This document shows, piece after piece, positions 8,897 through 17,701 of a stretch of 64,000 bases of DNA; positions within the stretch are counted from its first letter, which is position 1; every line of letters begins with the position of its first letter. A program made the position numbers and the translations under genes. This DNA comes from Rhodobacterales bacterium. GTDB lineage: Bacteria; Pseudomonadota; Alphaproteobacteria; Rhodobacterales; Rhodobacteraceae. The notes under the pieces were generated by a model. The model worked only from the letters and a program-made list of their open reading frames with translations. It was not told where the DNA came from and did no database searches. The stretch is from contig JAACUH010000062.1 of NCBI GenBank assembly GCA_009993005.1, positions 1 through 64,000 on the forward strand, given 5' to 3'.

Positions 8897-8932
8897 CTTC
8901 ATCTTGCCCCAAATATCCCCGCCGGAGGCTCC
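8897..8932. repeat. Copy of a dispersed intergenic repeat (CATCTTGCCCCAAATATCC type)
   Basis: An intergenic segment of about 36 bases that combines CATCTTG, AAATATCC and CGCCGGAGGC. Diverged copies or parts of it occur at 37781-37801, 45247-45283 and 51463-51490, and its CGCCGGAGGC end is shared with the long inverted repeat at 43229-43312. All copies lie between genes near stop codons. Confidence 0.65.
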
Positions 8933-9018
8933 CCCCTCCCCGACCGCAGAGCGCGGGGTGGATTGCGCCGGACATCCGCGCCACCTAAACCAGAGAGACC
9001 GGCCCGGCGGAGAGCCTC

Positions 9019-9345
9019 ATGGATTTCGCACTCAGCCCTGAACAACAGGCGCTATTCGACCTCACCGCGGCGCGTCAGGTGCTGCGGCATGCCGCATGGC
9101 CCTTTGACAAGGATGCGCCAGAGGCGACGGTTTCCTGTGCCATGGCACAGCGCCACGTCTCCGGATCCGCCAGCAGCATCGCCGACGGCGGCCTGCAACC
9201 GCACGGCGGCCGTGGCGGCCCGGCCGATTGCGGGATCGAAAAGAGCGTCCGCGACCTGCGCGTGCACCAGATCCTGGAAGGGACCAACGAGATCATGCGC
9301 CGGATCATCGCGCGCGCCATGGTGGGCCGATGCGCGATGTGCTGA
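9019..9345 (+). pseudogene. Remnant of isobutyryl-CoA dehydrogenase with a large in-frame internal deletion
   Basis: A 108-codon frame whose first 16 residues (MDFALSPEQQALFDLT) match the N terminus of acyl-CoA dehydrogenases and whose remaining residues match their C-terminal domain, ending in CGIEKSVRDLRVHQILEGTNEI. About 270 codons of the family's usual 380 are missing, including the FAD- and substrate-binding middle domain and most of the helical core, so no dehydrogenase activity is expected. The join lies near codon 16 and keeps the frame. The frame overlaps the next gene by 16 bases. Its place before the hydrolase and mmsB genes is where isobutyryl-CoA dehydrogenase is normally encoded in valine operons. 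Confidence 0.8.
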
Positions 9346-10391
9346 TCCGGCAGGAGGGCCGCACCGGGCGCATCACGCTCAACCGGCCCGCGGCGCTCAA
9401 CGCGCTGACGCTGGAGATGATCGGCGCCATCGACGCGGCGCTGCGCGACTGGGCGCGCGATGATGGCATCGCCATGCTGGTGATCGACGCCGCAGGGCAG
9501 CGGGCCTTTTGCGCGGGCGGCGACCTGACGCAATTCCATGGCAGCGGCGCCGACCCGGCCCCGGGCCGCGCCTTCTGGCAGCAGGAATACCGGCTCAACG
9601 CCCGGCTCTTTCATTTTCCCAAGCCGGTGGCGAGTTTCATGCAGGGCCATGCGCTGGGCGGCGGGGTCGGCATCGGCTGCCACGGGTCGCACCGGGTTGT
9701 GGGGGCCGGCACGCGCATCGCCTTGCCGGAATGCTCCATTGGCCTTGTCCCCGATGTCGGCAGCACGCTTCTGCTGGCGCAGGCCCCGGGACGGCTGGGC
9801 GAATACCTCGGGATCACTGGCGACAGGATGGCTGCCGCCGACGCTCTGCATTGCGGCTTTGCCGACTACCACATCCCCGAGGCCGCCTGGCCCGCCCTGA
9901 TCGCGGCATTGTGCGACAGCGGCGACTGGACGCTGATCGACGCCGCGCATGTCCCGCCGGGGCCAAGCCGTCTTGCCGGCTGGCAGGGCGATATCGACAC
10001 GGCTTTTGGCGGTGAGACGCTGGGCGACATCTACCGCGGTCTGCCCCCCGCCCAGCCCCCCGACCTGCCTCCCGCCCTGCCCCCCGCCCTTGCCCATGCT
10101 CTGCCGCTGATGGCGCGCAATGCGCCGCTCGCCATGGCCTGCACGGTCGAATTCATCCACCGCGTCCGGATGCGCCCGACGATCGAGACCGCGCTGGGCC
10201 TGGAATACCGCTATGCGCACCGCGCGCTGGCGCAGGGCGATTTTCCCGAAGGCATCCGCGCCGCGCTGATCGACCGGGACGGTGCCCCGCGCTGGGCCCA
10301 TGCCGACTGGACCCGCCTGCCCGCGCGTGATGTCCTGGCGATGACGCTGCCGCTGGGCCCTGACGCCCTGAACCTGGAGGATGACGGATGA
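9330..10391 (+). CDS. 3-hydroxyisobutyryl-CoA hydrolase (enoyl-CoA hydratase/isomerase superfamily)
   Basis: Crotonase-fold enzyme of 353 aa expected to release CoA from 3-hydroxyisobutyryl-CoA in valine degradation. The oxyanion-hole region is FCAGGDL (60-66) and GHALGGGVGI (about 107-115); the hydrolase-type segment PECSIGLVPDVG lies at 133-144. I chose the ATG at 9330, inside the preceding dehydrogenase remnant, because homology begins there. A proline-rich stretch (PPAQPPDLPPALPPA) near residue 235 is a local low-complexity insertion. The stop overlaps the mmsB start (ATGA). A plain enoyl-CoA hydratase is the alternative, but length and C-terminal domain favour the hydrolase. Confidence 0.9.
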   Translation: MRDVLIRQEGRTGRITLNRPAALNALTLEMIGAIDAALRDWARDDGIAMLVIDAAGQRAFCAGGDLTQFHGSGADPAPGRAFWQQEYRLNARLFHFPKPVASFMQGHALGGGVGIGCHGSHRVVGAGTRIALPECSIGLVPDVGSTLLLAQAPGRLGEYLGITGDRMAAADALHCGFADYHIPEAAWPALIAALCDSGDWTLIDAAHVPPGPSRLAGWQGDIDTAFGGETLGDIYRGLPPAQPPDLPPALPPALAHALPLMARNAPLAMACTVEFIHRVRMRPTIETALGLEYRYAHRALAQGDFPEGIRAALIDRDGAPRWAHADWTRLPARDVLAMTLPLGPDALNLEDDG

Positions 10392-11254
10392 AGATCGGCT
10401 TTGTCGGGCTGGGCAACATGGGCGCGCCGATGGCGGCAAACCTTGCGGCTGCGGGACATGCGGTGACGGGCTATGACCCGGTGGCGAGGCCCGATGGATT
10501 GCGCATGGCTGCGTCGGCTACCGCAGCGGCGCAAGGGGCGGATGTTGTCATCACCATGCTGCCCGACGGGGCGATCCTGCGCGCCGTGGCGGCCCGGATC
10601 CACCCCGCGATGCGCACCGGTGCCATCCACCTCGACTGCTCCACCGTCGATGTGCAAAGCGCCCGCGCCGTCGCGCAGGCCGCTGGCGCCCTGCGCCTCG
10701 GCGCCATGGATGCGCCCGTGTCAGGCGGGATCGGTGGCGCGACGCAGGGCACACTCACCTTCATGGCAGGAGGTCCGGCGGAAACCTTCGCCACCCTCGC
10801 GCCGCTCTTTGACACGATGGGCAGCCGCGCGATCCTCTGTGGCGCGGCGGGCGCCGGACAGGCGGCCAAGCTGTGCAACAACATGATCCTGGGCGTCACG
10901 ATGATCGCCACCTGCGAGGCCTTCGTGCTGGGAGACAGCCTTGGCCTCGACCGGCAGGCGCTGTTTGACGTGGTCTCGACCTCTTCGGGCCAAAGCTGGA
11001 GCCTGACAAGCTATTGCCCCGCCCCCGGCATCGGCCCTGCGAGCCCTGCCGACAACGGCTATAGGCCCGGTTTCGCCGCCGCGCTGATGCGCAAGGACCT
11101 CGACCTTGCGCAGCAGGCGGCAGCAGAGGGCGGTGCCGAGACGCCTTTGGGGGCGCAGGCCGCCGACCTCTACCGGCAGTTCGTGGCAGAGGGCGGCGGC
11201 GGGCAGGATTTCAGCGCCGTTCTGCCCTGGCTTGCACGACGCAGCCGCACCTGA
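10388..11254 (+). CDS. mmsB: 3-hydroxyisobutyrate dehydrogenase
   Basis: Enzyme of 288 aa oxidising 3-hydroxyisobutyrate to methylmalonate semialdehyde with NAD. The N-terminal Rossmann motif is GFVGLGNMG (4-12), the substrate-binding segment DAPVSGG (108-114), and the catalytic lysine K161 lies in AAKLCNN. It overlaps the preceding hydrolase gene by four bases, so translation is probably coupled. Together with mmsA and the hydrolase it supplies the lower half of valine degradation. An imperfect inverted repeat (CGCCTGAC/GTCAGGCG, 11259-11302) follows the stop. Confidence 0.94.
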   Translation: MKIGFVGLGNMGAPMAANLAAAGHAVTGYDPVARPDGLRMAASATAAAQGADVVITMLPDGAILRAVAARIHPAMRTGAIHLDCSTVDVQSARAVAQAAGALRLGAMDAPVSGGIGGATQGTLTFMAGGPAETFATLAPLFDTMGSRAILCGAAGAGQAAKLCNNMILGVTMIATCEAFVLGDSLGLDRQALFDVVSTSSGQSWSLTSYCPAPGIGPASPADNGYRPGFAAALMRKDLDLAQQAAAEGGAETPLGAQAADLYRQFVAEGGGGQDFSAVLPWLARRSRT

Positions 11255-11393
11255 CCCGCGCCTGACTTGCGCCAGACCTGCGTCAGGGGGGTGCGTCAGG
11301 CGGTGCGACATCGCTTCACGCAGACGCGACGTGACACACGGCGCAAAACATGCTAGCTTTGCAATATATCAACCCGAGCATCGGAGTTTCATC

Positions 11394-11597
11394 ATGTTCG
11401 CCAAGAATGTCGGCTCGATCGACCGTATCCTGCGAATCGTCATCGGCCTCGCCCTGATCGCGGGCTTTTTCCTCAACACCGATGGCAGCTATCGCTGGCT
11501 CTATCTGCTCGGCGTGATCCCGCTGGCCACCGGGCTGATGTCCACCTGTCCGCTCTATTCGATTTTCGGCTTCTCAACCTGCCCGATGAAGCGCTGA
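11394..11597 (+). CDS. DUF2892 (YgaP-type) small membrane protein
   Basis: Protein of 67 aa starting MFAKNVGSIDRILRIVIGLA with two transmembrane helices (about 13-29 and 35-52) and ending in a cysteine-containing tail (STCPLYSIFGFSTCPMKR). This matches the DUF2892 family, inner-membrane proteins often found with rhodanese or sulfur-metabolism functions. A rhodanese gene lies about 3 kb away on the same strand but beyond uvrA. The start has CGGAG upstream. Specific function is unknown. Confidence 0.88.
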   Translation: MFAKNVGSIDRILRIVIGLALIAGFFLNTDGSYRWLYLLGVIPLATGLMSTCPLYSIFGFSTCPMKR

Positions 11598-11606
11598 AAC
11601 ATCAAG

Positions 11607-11634
11607 GGGTTGCGCGTTAGACTTCGCGCAACCC
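11607..11634. terminator. Hairpin between the convergent DUF2892 and uvrA genes
   Basis: Perfect 10-bp stem GGGTTGCGCG / CGCGCAACCC (11607-11616 with 11625-11634) with an 8-base loop. It touches the uvrA stop codon. A T run is weak on either strand, so it may act as a bidirectional but inefficient terminator or as an RNA-end stabiliser. Confidence 0.6.
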
Positions 11635-14516
11635 TATTCCGCCGCCACCTCGCGCGGTTTCAGCATCTGGGCCAGATAGCGCCCGGTATGGCTCGCCGCG
11701 ACCTTGGCCACATCCTCGGGCGTGCCGACCGCCACAACCTGCCCGCCGCCATCGCCGCCCTCGGGGCCGATATCGACCACCCAGTCGGCGGTCTTGACCA
11801 CGTCGAGGTTGTGTTCGATCACGATCATCGAATTGCCCTGGTCAACCAGGTGGTGCAGCACCTCGAGCAGTTTCTTCACATCCTCGAAATGCAGCCCCGT
11901 CGTGGGCTCGTCGAGGATATAAAGCGTGCGCCCCGTGGACCGGCGGGCGAGCTCTTTTGACAGCTTCACGCGCTGCGCCTCGCCCCCCGAGAGCGTCGTC
12001 GCCTGCTGGCCGACCTTGATATAGCCCAGCCCCACCTGCACCAGCGCGTCCATCTTTTCGCGGATCGCGGGCACGGCGCGGAAAAACTCCTGCGCATCCT
12101 CGACCGTCATCTCAAGAACGTCTGATATGTTCTTGTTCTTGAACTTTATTTCCAGGGTCTCGCGGTTGTAGCGTTTGCCCTTGCAGGTCTCGCAGGTGAC
12201 ATAGACATCGGGGAGGAAGTTCATCTCGATCTTGAGCACCCCGTCGCCCTGACAGGCTTCACAACGCCCGCCCTTGACGTTGAAGCTGAATCGCCCGGAC
12301 TTGTAGCCGCGCGCCTTGGCCTCGGGCAGCCCCGCGAACCAGTCGCGGATGGGGGTAAAGGCGCCGGTATAGGTCGCGGGGTTCGACCGGGGCGTGCGGC
12401 CGATGGGGCGCTGGTCGATGTCGATCACCTTGTCCAGATGTTCGAACCCCTTGATCGTCTCGCAGGGCGCGGGTGTCTCGCGCGCGCCGTTGAGGCGCAT
12501 CGCGGCATTCTTGTAAAGCGTCTCGATGGTCAGCGTCGATTTGCCGCCGCCCGACACGCCGGTCACGCAGACGAACTTGCCCAGCGGGAAATCGACCGTG
12601 ATGTCGCGCAGGTTGTTGCCCGTGGCCTTGACCACGCTCAGCACCTTGCCGTTGCCACGGCGCCGCTGTGCCGGCACCGCGACCTCGCGCGCGCCCGACA
12701 GGTATTGCCCGGTGATCGAGGCCGCATCGGCCATGATCTGCGCCGGCGTGCCATGCGACACCACATGCCCGCCATGCACCCCGGCCCCCGGCCCCATGTC
12801 GAACACATAGTCCGCCTCGCGGATCGCCTCTTCGTCATGTTCGACCACGATCACGGTATTGCCTTGATCGCGCAGGTTTTTCAGCGTGGTGAGCAGCCGG
12901 TCGTTGTCGCGCTGGTGAAGCCCGATGGAGGGCTCGTCGAGCACATAGAGCACGCCGGTCAGCCCCGAGCCGATCTGGCTCGCGAGCCGGATGCGCTGGC
13001 TCTCGCCGCCTGACAAAGTGCCCGCGTTGCGGCTGAGCGTCAGGTATTCGAGGCCCACATTGTTGAGAAAACCCAGCCGCTCGCGGATTTCCTTGAGGAT
13101 CGCGCGCGCGATTTCATTCTTCTGGTTGGTCAGCGCCTCGGGCACGGTGAGGCACCAGTCATAGGCCTCCCTGATCGACATCCGCACCACCTGCCCCGCA
13201 TGCAGCAGCGCCTGCGGCCCGTCCTTGGCCACCCCGATCTTGACCGCGAGCGCCTCGGGCCGCAGCCGGTAGCCGCCGCAGGCGCCGCAGGACCGGTTGT
13301 TCTGATATTGCTCGAATTCCTCGCGCACCCAGGCGCTGTCGGTCTCCTTGTAGCGCCGCTCCATGTTCGGGATCACACCCTCAAAGGCGCGGCTGACCTG
13401 ATAGACGCGCCCGCCCTCGTCATAGCGGAACTGGATTTCCTCGGTCCCGGACCCGCGCAGGAACACCTCCTGGACCGCAGGGTCGAGGTCTTTCCACCGG
13501 GCGTTCTTGTTGAAGCCGTAATGTTTGGCGATGGCTTCAATCGTTTGCAGGAAATAGGGCGACTTGCCCTTGCGCCAGGGCGCCAGCGCCCCATCCGCGA
13601 TCTTGAGCGTCACATCCGGCACCACGAGCCGTTCGTCGAAAAACAGCTCGACCCCAAGCCCGTCACAGACCGGGCAGGCCCCAAAGGGCGCGTTGAAGGA
13701 AAACAGCCGCGGCTCGATCTCGGGGATGGTAAAGCCCGACACCGGGCAGGCGAATTTCTCGGAGAATGTAATGCGCTCCGGCTCGCCCTCCTCCGGGGCG
13801 GTTTCCAGATGCGCGATGCCATCGGCGAGGTCGAGCGCGGTGCGCAGGCTGTCGGCGAGCCGCGTCTCGATCCCCTCGCGCACCACGATCCGGTCCACCA
13901 CCACGTCGATGTCATGGCGCAGCTTCTTGTCCAGCGCGGGCGGCTCGTCGAGCTCGTAGAACTGCCCGTCAACCTTGACCCGCTGGAACCCCTGCTTGCG
14001 CAGGTCGAGGAATTCCTTGCGGTATTCGCCCTTGCGGTCGCGGATGATCGGGGCAAGCAGATAGCCGCGCGTGCCCTCGGGCAGGGCCATCACCCGGTCC
14101 ACCATGTCCTGCACCTGCTGCGCCTCGATCGGCAGGCCGGTCGCGGGGCTGTAGGGGGTGCCGACGCGGGCGAACAGCAGGCGCAGGTAGTCGTAGATCT
14201 CGGTCACGGTGCCGACGGTCGAACGGGGGTTCTTCGACGTCGTCTTCTGCTCGATCGAAATCGCGGGGCTCAGACCCGTGATATGGTCCACGTCCGGCTT
14301 TTCCATCATGTCGAGGAACTGGCGCGCATAGGCCGACAGGCTTTCGACATAGCGGCGCTGCCCTTCGGCATAGATCGTGTCAAAGGCAAGCGAGGATTTG
14401 CCCGAGCCCGACAGGCCGGTGATGACGACAAGCTGGTCGCGCGGGATATCCACGTCGATGTTCTTGAGGTTGTGCTCGCGTGCGCCGCGCACCGAGATCG
14501 TCTTAAGCTCTGCCAT
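11634..14516 (-). CDS. uvrA: UvrABC excinuclease subunit A
   Basis: Damage-recognition ATPase of nucleotide excision repair, 960 aa. The first ABC module has Walker A GLSGSGKS (34-41) and the following [16 protein letters not shown]; the second has GVSGGGKST and signature [11 protein letters not shown]. Zinc-binding cysteines occur in [10 protein letters not shown] and [10 protein letters not shown] / [10 protein letters not shown]. The start is set at [16 protein letters not shown] because homology begins there. A LexA-type box lies 65-80 bases upstream, so SOS control is likely. It forms complexes with UvrB, which is not encoded in this window. Confidence 0.97.
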   Translation of the reverse strand: MAELKTISVRGAREHNLKNIDVDIPRDQLVVITGLSGSGKSSLAFDTIYAEGQRRYVESLSAYARQFLDMMEKPDVDHITGLSPAISIEQKTTSKNPRSTVGTVTEIYDYLRLLFARVGTPYSPATGLPIEAQQVQDMVDRVMALPEGTRGYLLAPIIRDRKGEYRKEFLDLRKQGFQRVKVDGQFYELDEPPALDKKLRHDIDVVVDRIVVREGIETRLADSLRTALDLADGIAHLETAPEEGEPERITFSEKFACPVSGFTIPEIEPRLFSFNAPFGACPVCDGLGVELFFDERLVVPDVTLKIADGALAPWRKGKSPYFLQTIEAIAKHYGFNKNARWKDLDPAVQEVFLRGSGTEEIQFRYDEGGRVYQVSRAFEGVIPNMERRYKETDSAWVREEFEQYQNNRSCGACGGYRLRPEALAVKIGVAKDGPQALLHAGQVVRMSIREAYDWCLTVPEALTNQKNEIARAILKEIRERLGFLNNVGLEYLTLSRNAGTLSGGESQRIRLASQIGSGLTGVLYVLDEPSIGLHQRDNDRLLTTLKNLRDQGNTVIVVEHDEEAIREADYVFDMGPGAGVHGGHVVSHGTPAQIMADAASITGQYLSGAREVAVPAQRRRGNGKVLSVVKATGNNLRDITVDFPLGKFVCVTGVSGGGKSTLTIETLYKNAAMRLNGARETPAPCETIKGFEHLDKVIDIDQRPIGRTPRSNPATYTGAFTPIRDWFAGLPEAKARGYKSGRFSFNVKGGRCEACQGDGVLKIEMNFLPDVYVTCETCKGKRYNRETLEIKFKNKNISDVLEMTVEDAQEFFRAVPAIREKMDALVQVGLGYIKVGQQATTLSGGEAQRVKLSKELARRSTGRTLYILDEPTTGLHFEDVKKLLEVLHHLVDQGNSMIVIEHNLDVVKTADWVVDIGPEGGDGGGQVVAVGTPEDVAKVAASHTGRYLAQMLKPREVAAE

Positions 14517-14581
14517 CGTCGCCCCCACACACAGTGATGAACAGATAGTGGACGGTGCGCCGCGCGCCAATCGAAAAGTGA

Positions 14582-14596
14582 GAACGTTGCATGAAC
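14582..14596 (-). promoter_or_regulatory. LexA (SOS) box upstream of uvrA
   Basis: The plus strand reads GAAC-N7-GAAC (GAACGTTGCATGAAC), equal to GTTC-N7-GTTC towards uvrA. This direct repeat is the established LexA site of Rhodobacter and other alphaproteobacteria, where uvrA is a known SOS gene. The site is 65 bases upstream of the uvrA start codon. Confidence 0.85.
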
Positions 14597-14696
14597 ATAT
14601 GTCAAACCGATCAAATAAGCCGAAGCGCGCCCCTTTACATTACGCTTTTCTAATGTATCTTCAGTTCAATTCCTCCGTTCAGACAGGACACCTGCA

Positions 14697-15059
14697 ATGC
14701 TCTCGATGTTTTCACGCTCCCCCAAGCCTGCCGCCCTTGACGCCCGCGCCGCGATCCCGCTGGTGGCACAGGGCGCATTGACCCTGATCGACATTCGCGA
14801 CCCGGCCGAAATCGCGGCCTCGGGAAAGGCCAAAGGCGCGCTCGCCATCCCGCTCTCGGTCATCCGCATGAAGGCCGACCCGCGCAGCCCCGAGTGCCAC
14901 CCCGACCTCAAGACCGACAGGCCGGTCGCGCTCTATTGTGCGTCGGGCGCGCGGGCCAACATGGCGGCGCAGATGCTGCGCGAGATGGGCTACGGCGAAG
15001 TGCACAATCTCGGCGGTCTGATGCACTGGCAAATGGCAGGCGGCGAAGTCATCCGCTGA
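14697..15059 (+). CDS. Rhodanese-like sulfurtransferase domain protein
   Basis: Single-domain protein of 120 aa. The fold starts at [23 protein letters not shown], and the active-site loop CASGAR has the persulfide-forming cysteine C81. It ends with [13 protein letters not shown], typical of the family. No signal peptide is evident, so it is probably cytoplasmic. Such proteins carry sulfane sulfur or detoxify sulfide and cyanide; the substrate is not known here. The upstream region shared with uvrA also contains the imperfect inverted repeat CATTACGCTTTTCTAATG (14638-14655). Confidence 0.9.
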   Translation: MLSMFSRSPKPAALDARAAIPLVAQGALTLIDIRDPAEIAASGKAKGALAIPLSVIRMKADPRSPECHPDLKTDRPVALYCASGARANMAAQMLREMGYGEVHNLGGLMHWQMAGGEVIR

Positions 15060-15149
15060 CCGGTCTGGTATTCCAGACCACGCGACGGCTAGCCAGAAGC
15101 GCAAAGCTATGATTACCTTTGGGCAATTCAAACCAAAGGGGATTGACCC

Positions 15150-17588
15150 ATGCGCATGCTGGCTGCCGCAACCGCTGTTTTCCTTGGCCTGACGGGTTTT
15201 GCCGTCGCGCAGGAACGGCCCAACACGATTCTCGTGCTCGACGCCTCCGGCTCCATGTGGGGCCAGATCGACGGGGTCAACAAGATCGTCATCGCCCGCG
15301 AAGTGATCGCCGGCCTGCTCGCGGATTTTCCCGCCGACCAGAATCTGGGCCTGACCGTCTATGGCCATCGCACCCGTGGCGAATGCACCGATATCGAGAC
15401 GATCATCGCGCCCGGACTCGACAACCGTGACGCCATCGCAGCGGCGGTCAACGCGATCAACCCGCGCGGCATGACGCCGATGACGGATTCGGTGATCGCC
15501 GCTGCCGAGGCGCTGCGCTTTACCGAACAGAAGGCGACGGTGATCCTCGTCTCGGACGGGATCGAGACCTGCAACCCCGACCCCTGCGCCGCCGCCCGCG
15601 TGCTCGAAGAGGCGGGTATCGATTTCACGGCGCATGTCGTCGGCTTCGACGTGACCGAGGCCGAGGCGCTGCGCCAGATGCAATGCCTCGCGGATGAGAC
15701 CGGAGGGCTGTTCCTGACGGCCTCCAATGCCGATGAACTCACCTCGGCACTGGAACAGGTCGCGGCCGCAGAGCCTGCCCTGCCGTTCCAGATCACGCAC
15801 CGCGCCTATCTGGGCGACACCAGCAACGAGATCACCGCCGATGTGCTGTGGGATCTGTCGTTTGACAACGTCGCCTACAACACCGACATGCGGGGCGATC
15901 CGCTTGTCATCGACCTCTTTGCCGGAGACTACAGCGCCACCGCCTATTACCTGATCGGCGAGGTTGAAGCCTCGGTGGACTACACCGTCGATGATGCCGA
16001 CATGACCGTCACGGTGATCTTTCCAAAGCCGGAGCCGGCGCCGGGGCCGATGACCTTTGTGGCGGCCGTCGGCCGCAATGGCCCCGCAGAGACCCTCGAT
16101 CTGGCCTGGACCATTACCTCGGATGGCGGGGGATCGCAGCTCAGCTTCAGCGGCAATACCTTTGACGTCGATCTGGCGCGCGGAGCCTATCAGGCGCAGG
16201 TCACACGCCCCATCGACGGCGCCACCGCCGCGGCACCCTTTGTTGTCGTGGGGCCGGCACAGACGATCACGCTGGTCCTGCCGCCGTTCCAGCCCGCCGC
16301 CAGCCTGATCGCGCAATCGAGCGCGCCACTGGGCGCCACCATCCCCGTGGGCTGGGAAGGCCCGAACGAGCGCGGCGACTACGTCGCCGTGGCCCGGCCG
16401 GGTGAGGCGCGCTATATCAACTACACCTACCTGCGCGACGGCAACCCGGTCGGCCTGCAAATGCCCGCTGCCGCCGGCAGCTACGAATTGCGCTACGTGC
16501 GCCAGGACGGGACAGTGACGCTGGCCACCCTGCCGATCGAGGTGACGCCCCTCACGGTTACGCTCACCGCACCGGCGACGGGTGTCGCGGGGGCGACGAT
16601 CCCGGTAGGCTACGAAGGGCCGAACTATCCGAGCGACTACATTTCGGTCGCCCGCCCCGGCGATGACCGCTATGCCAACTACACCTGGACGAACAGTGGC
16701 AACCCGGTTGACCTCGTCCTGCCGACCGAGACGGGCGAGTGGGAAATCCGCTACATGCTCAATCAGGGGCCGACCGTGATGGCGACCACCGCGATCACCG
16801 TCACCGATGTCACGGCCAGCCTGACCGCGCCCGAGACCGCTGCGGCGGGGTCCACGGTGCAGGTGGTCTGGGACGGGCCGAACTATCAGAGCGACTATAT
16901 CGAAGTCGGCCGCCCCGGTGAGGAGGGCTATGTCAACTATACCTGGACCAGGGAAGGCTCACCGCTCGGCCTTGTGATGCCGACCGAGCCGGGCGAGTGG
17001 GAAATCCGCTATGTGGTCAATCAGGACCGGTCGATCCTCGCGCGGCGCAGCATCACCATTGTCGCAGTCGGCGCCAGTCTGAGCGCCCCGGCGCAAGCGC
17101 CTGCCGGCTCCACCGTCGAGGTCATCTGGGACGGGCCCAACTATCAGAGTGACTACATCGAAATCGGCCGGCGCGGAGAGGAAGGCTATGCGGAATACAG
17201 TCGGACCAGCGATGGCTCGCCGCTCACCCTGCAGATGCCGACCGAGCCGGGCGAGTGGGAAATCCGCTATGTGGTGAACCAGGACCGCAGCATCCTTGCG
17301 CGCCATGCGATTACGGTGACGCCGGTCTCGGCGCAGCTTGTCGCGCCGGCCAGCACGCCACTGTCGGGGGGCGCGGTGCTCGTGGGCTGGGACGGGCCGG
17401 GCAATCAGCGCGATTATATCGGCATCGCGGCACCGGGCGAGAGTGGCTATCAGTCCTACACCTATGTGCGCGACGGCAACCCGCTGAGCCTGCGCCTGCC
17501 CGATACCGCCGGCACCTATGAGCTGCGCTATTTCCTTCACGATGGCACCGTGATCGGAACCGCAGCGCTGGTCGTGTCGCCGGACTGA
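15150..17588 (+). CDS. Secreted VWA-domain protein with five tandem repeats
   Basis: An 812-aa protein with a signal peptide (residues 1-20, cleavage after AVA). A von Willebrand factor A domain follows (about 25-210) with a complete MIDAS start D31-A-S-G-S. A linker domain covers about 210-380. From about residue 384 to the end there are five repeats of roughly 86 aa; their shared core is W-x-GPN, DYI, PG, Y-x-YT, P-x-x-G-x-(Y/W)-E-(L/I)-RY. Repeats 3 and 4 are nearly identical in DNA over long runs, which indicates recent duplication. Likely a periplasmic or surface protein binding a ligand through metal. No partner genes are adjacent. A strong terminator follows. Confidence 0.85.
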   Translation: MRMLAAATAVFLGLTGFAVAQERPNTILVLDASGSMWGQIDGVNKIVIAREVIAGLLADFPADQNLGLTVYGHRTRGECTDIETIIAPGLDNRDAIAAAVNAINPRGMTPMTDSVIAAAEALRFTEQKATVILVSDGIETCNPDPCAAARVLEEAGIDFTAHVVGFDVTEAEALRQMQCLADETGGLFLTASNADELTSALEQVAAAEPALPFQITHRAYLGDTSNEITADVLWDLSFDNVAYNTDMRGDPLVIDLFAGDYSATAYYLIGEVEASVDYTVDDADMTVTVIFPKPEPAPGPMTFVAAVGRNGPAETLDLAWTITSDGGGSQLSFSGNTFDVDLARGAYQAQVTRPIDGATAAAPFVVVGPAQTITLVLPPFQPAASLIAQSSAPLGATIPVGWEGPNERGDYVAVARPGEARYINYTYLRDGNPVGLQMPAAAGSYELRYVRQDGTVTLATLPIEVTPLTVTLTAPATGVAGATIPVGYEGPNYPSDYISVARPGDDRYANYTWTNSGNPVDLVLPTETGEWEIRYMLNQGPTVMATTAITVTDVTASLTAPETAAAGSTVQVVWDGPNYQSDYIEVGRPGEEGYVNYTWTREGSPLGLVMPTEPGEWEIRYVVNQDRSILARRSITIVAVGASLSAPAQAPAGSTVEVIWDGPNYQSDYIEIGRRGEEGYAEYSRTSDGSPLTLQMPTEPGEWEIRYVVNQDRSILARHAITVTPVSAQLVAPASTPLSGGAVLVGWDGPGNQRDYIGIAAPGESGYQSYTYVRDGNPLSLRLPDTAGTYELRYFLHDGTVIGTAALVVSPD
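16299..17588 (+). repeat. Five tandem ~258-bp coding repeats in the VWA protein gene
   Basis: Units begin near 16299, 16551, 16810, 17068 and 17325. Unit length is about 252-260 bases (about 86 codons). Units 3 and 4 share long identical blocks, for example GAGTGGGAAATCCGCTATGT near 16995 and 17255. Confidence 0.85.
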
Positions 17589-17644
17589 TCCCCGGTCACA
17601 GTCCCCCGGTCACAGTCCCCGGCCACATACCCCGGACAGACGAA

Positions 17645-17670
17645 AGGCGCCCCACTGGGGCGCCTTTTTT
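17645..17670. terminator. Intrinsic terminator after the VWA protein gene
   Basis: Perfect 9-bp stem AGGCGCCCC / GGGGCGCCT with loop ACT, followed by a run of six T on the plus strand. It separates the gene from convergent lpdA. Just upstream (17591-17636) a short CCCCGGTCACAGT-like unit is repeated about three times. Confidence 0.9.
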
Positions 17671-17701
17671 GCGTCAGCGCGTCAGCCGCGGCGCGGCGGG
17701 A

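Noticed and set aside
9228-9329. Longer N terminus for the 3-hydroxyisobutyryl-CoA hydrolase
   Set aside because: The added residues are an out-of-frame reading of the acyl-CoA dehydrogenase remnant; homology to the hydrolase starts at the ATG at 9330.
13200-14537. A 445-codon plus-strand open frame inside uvrA
   Set aside because: Antisense to conserved UvrA motifs, low-complexity composition, no ribosome-binding site of note.
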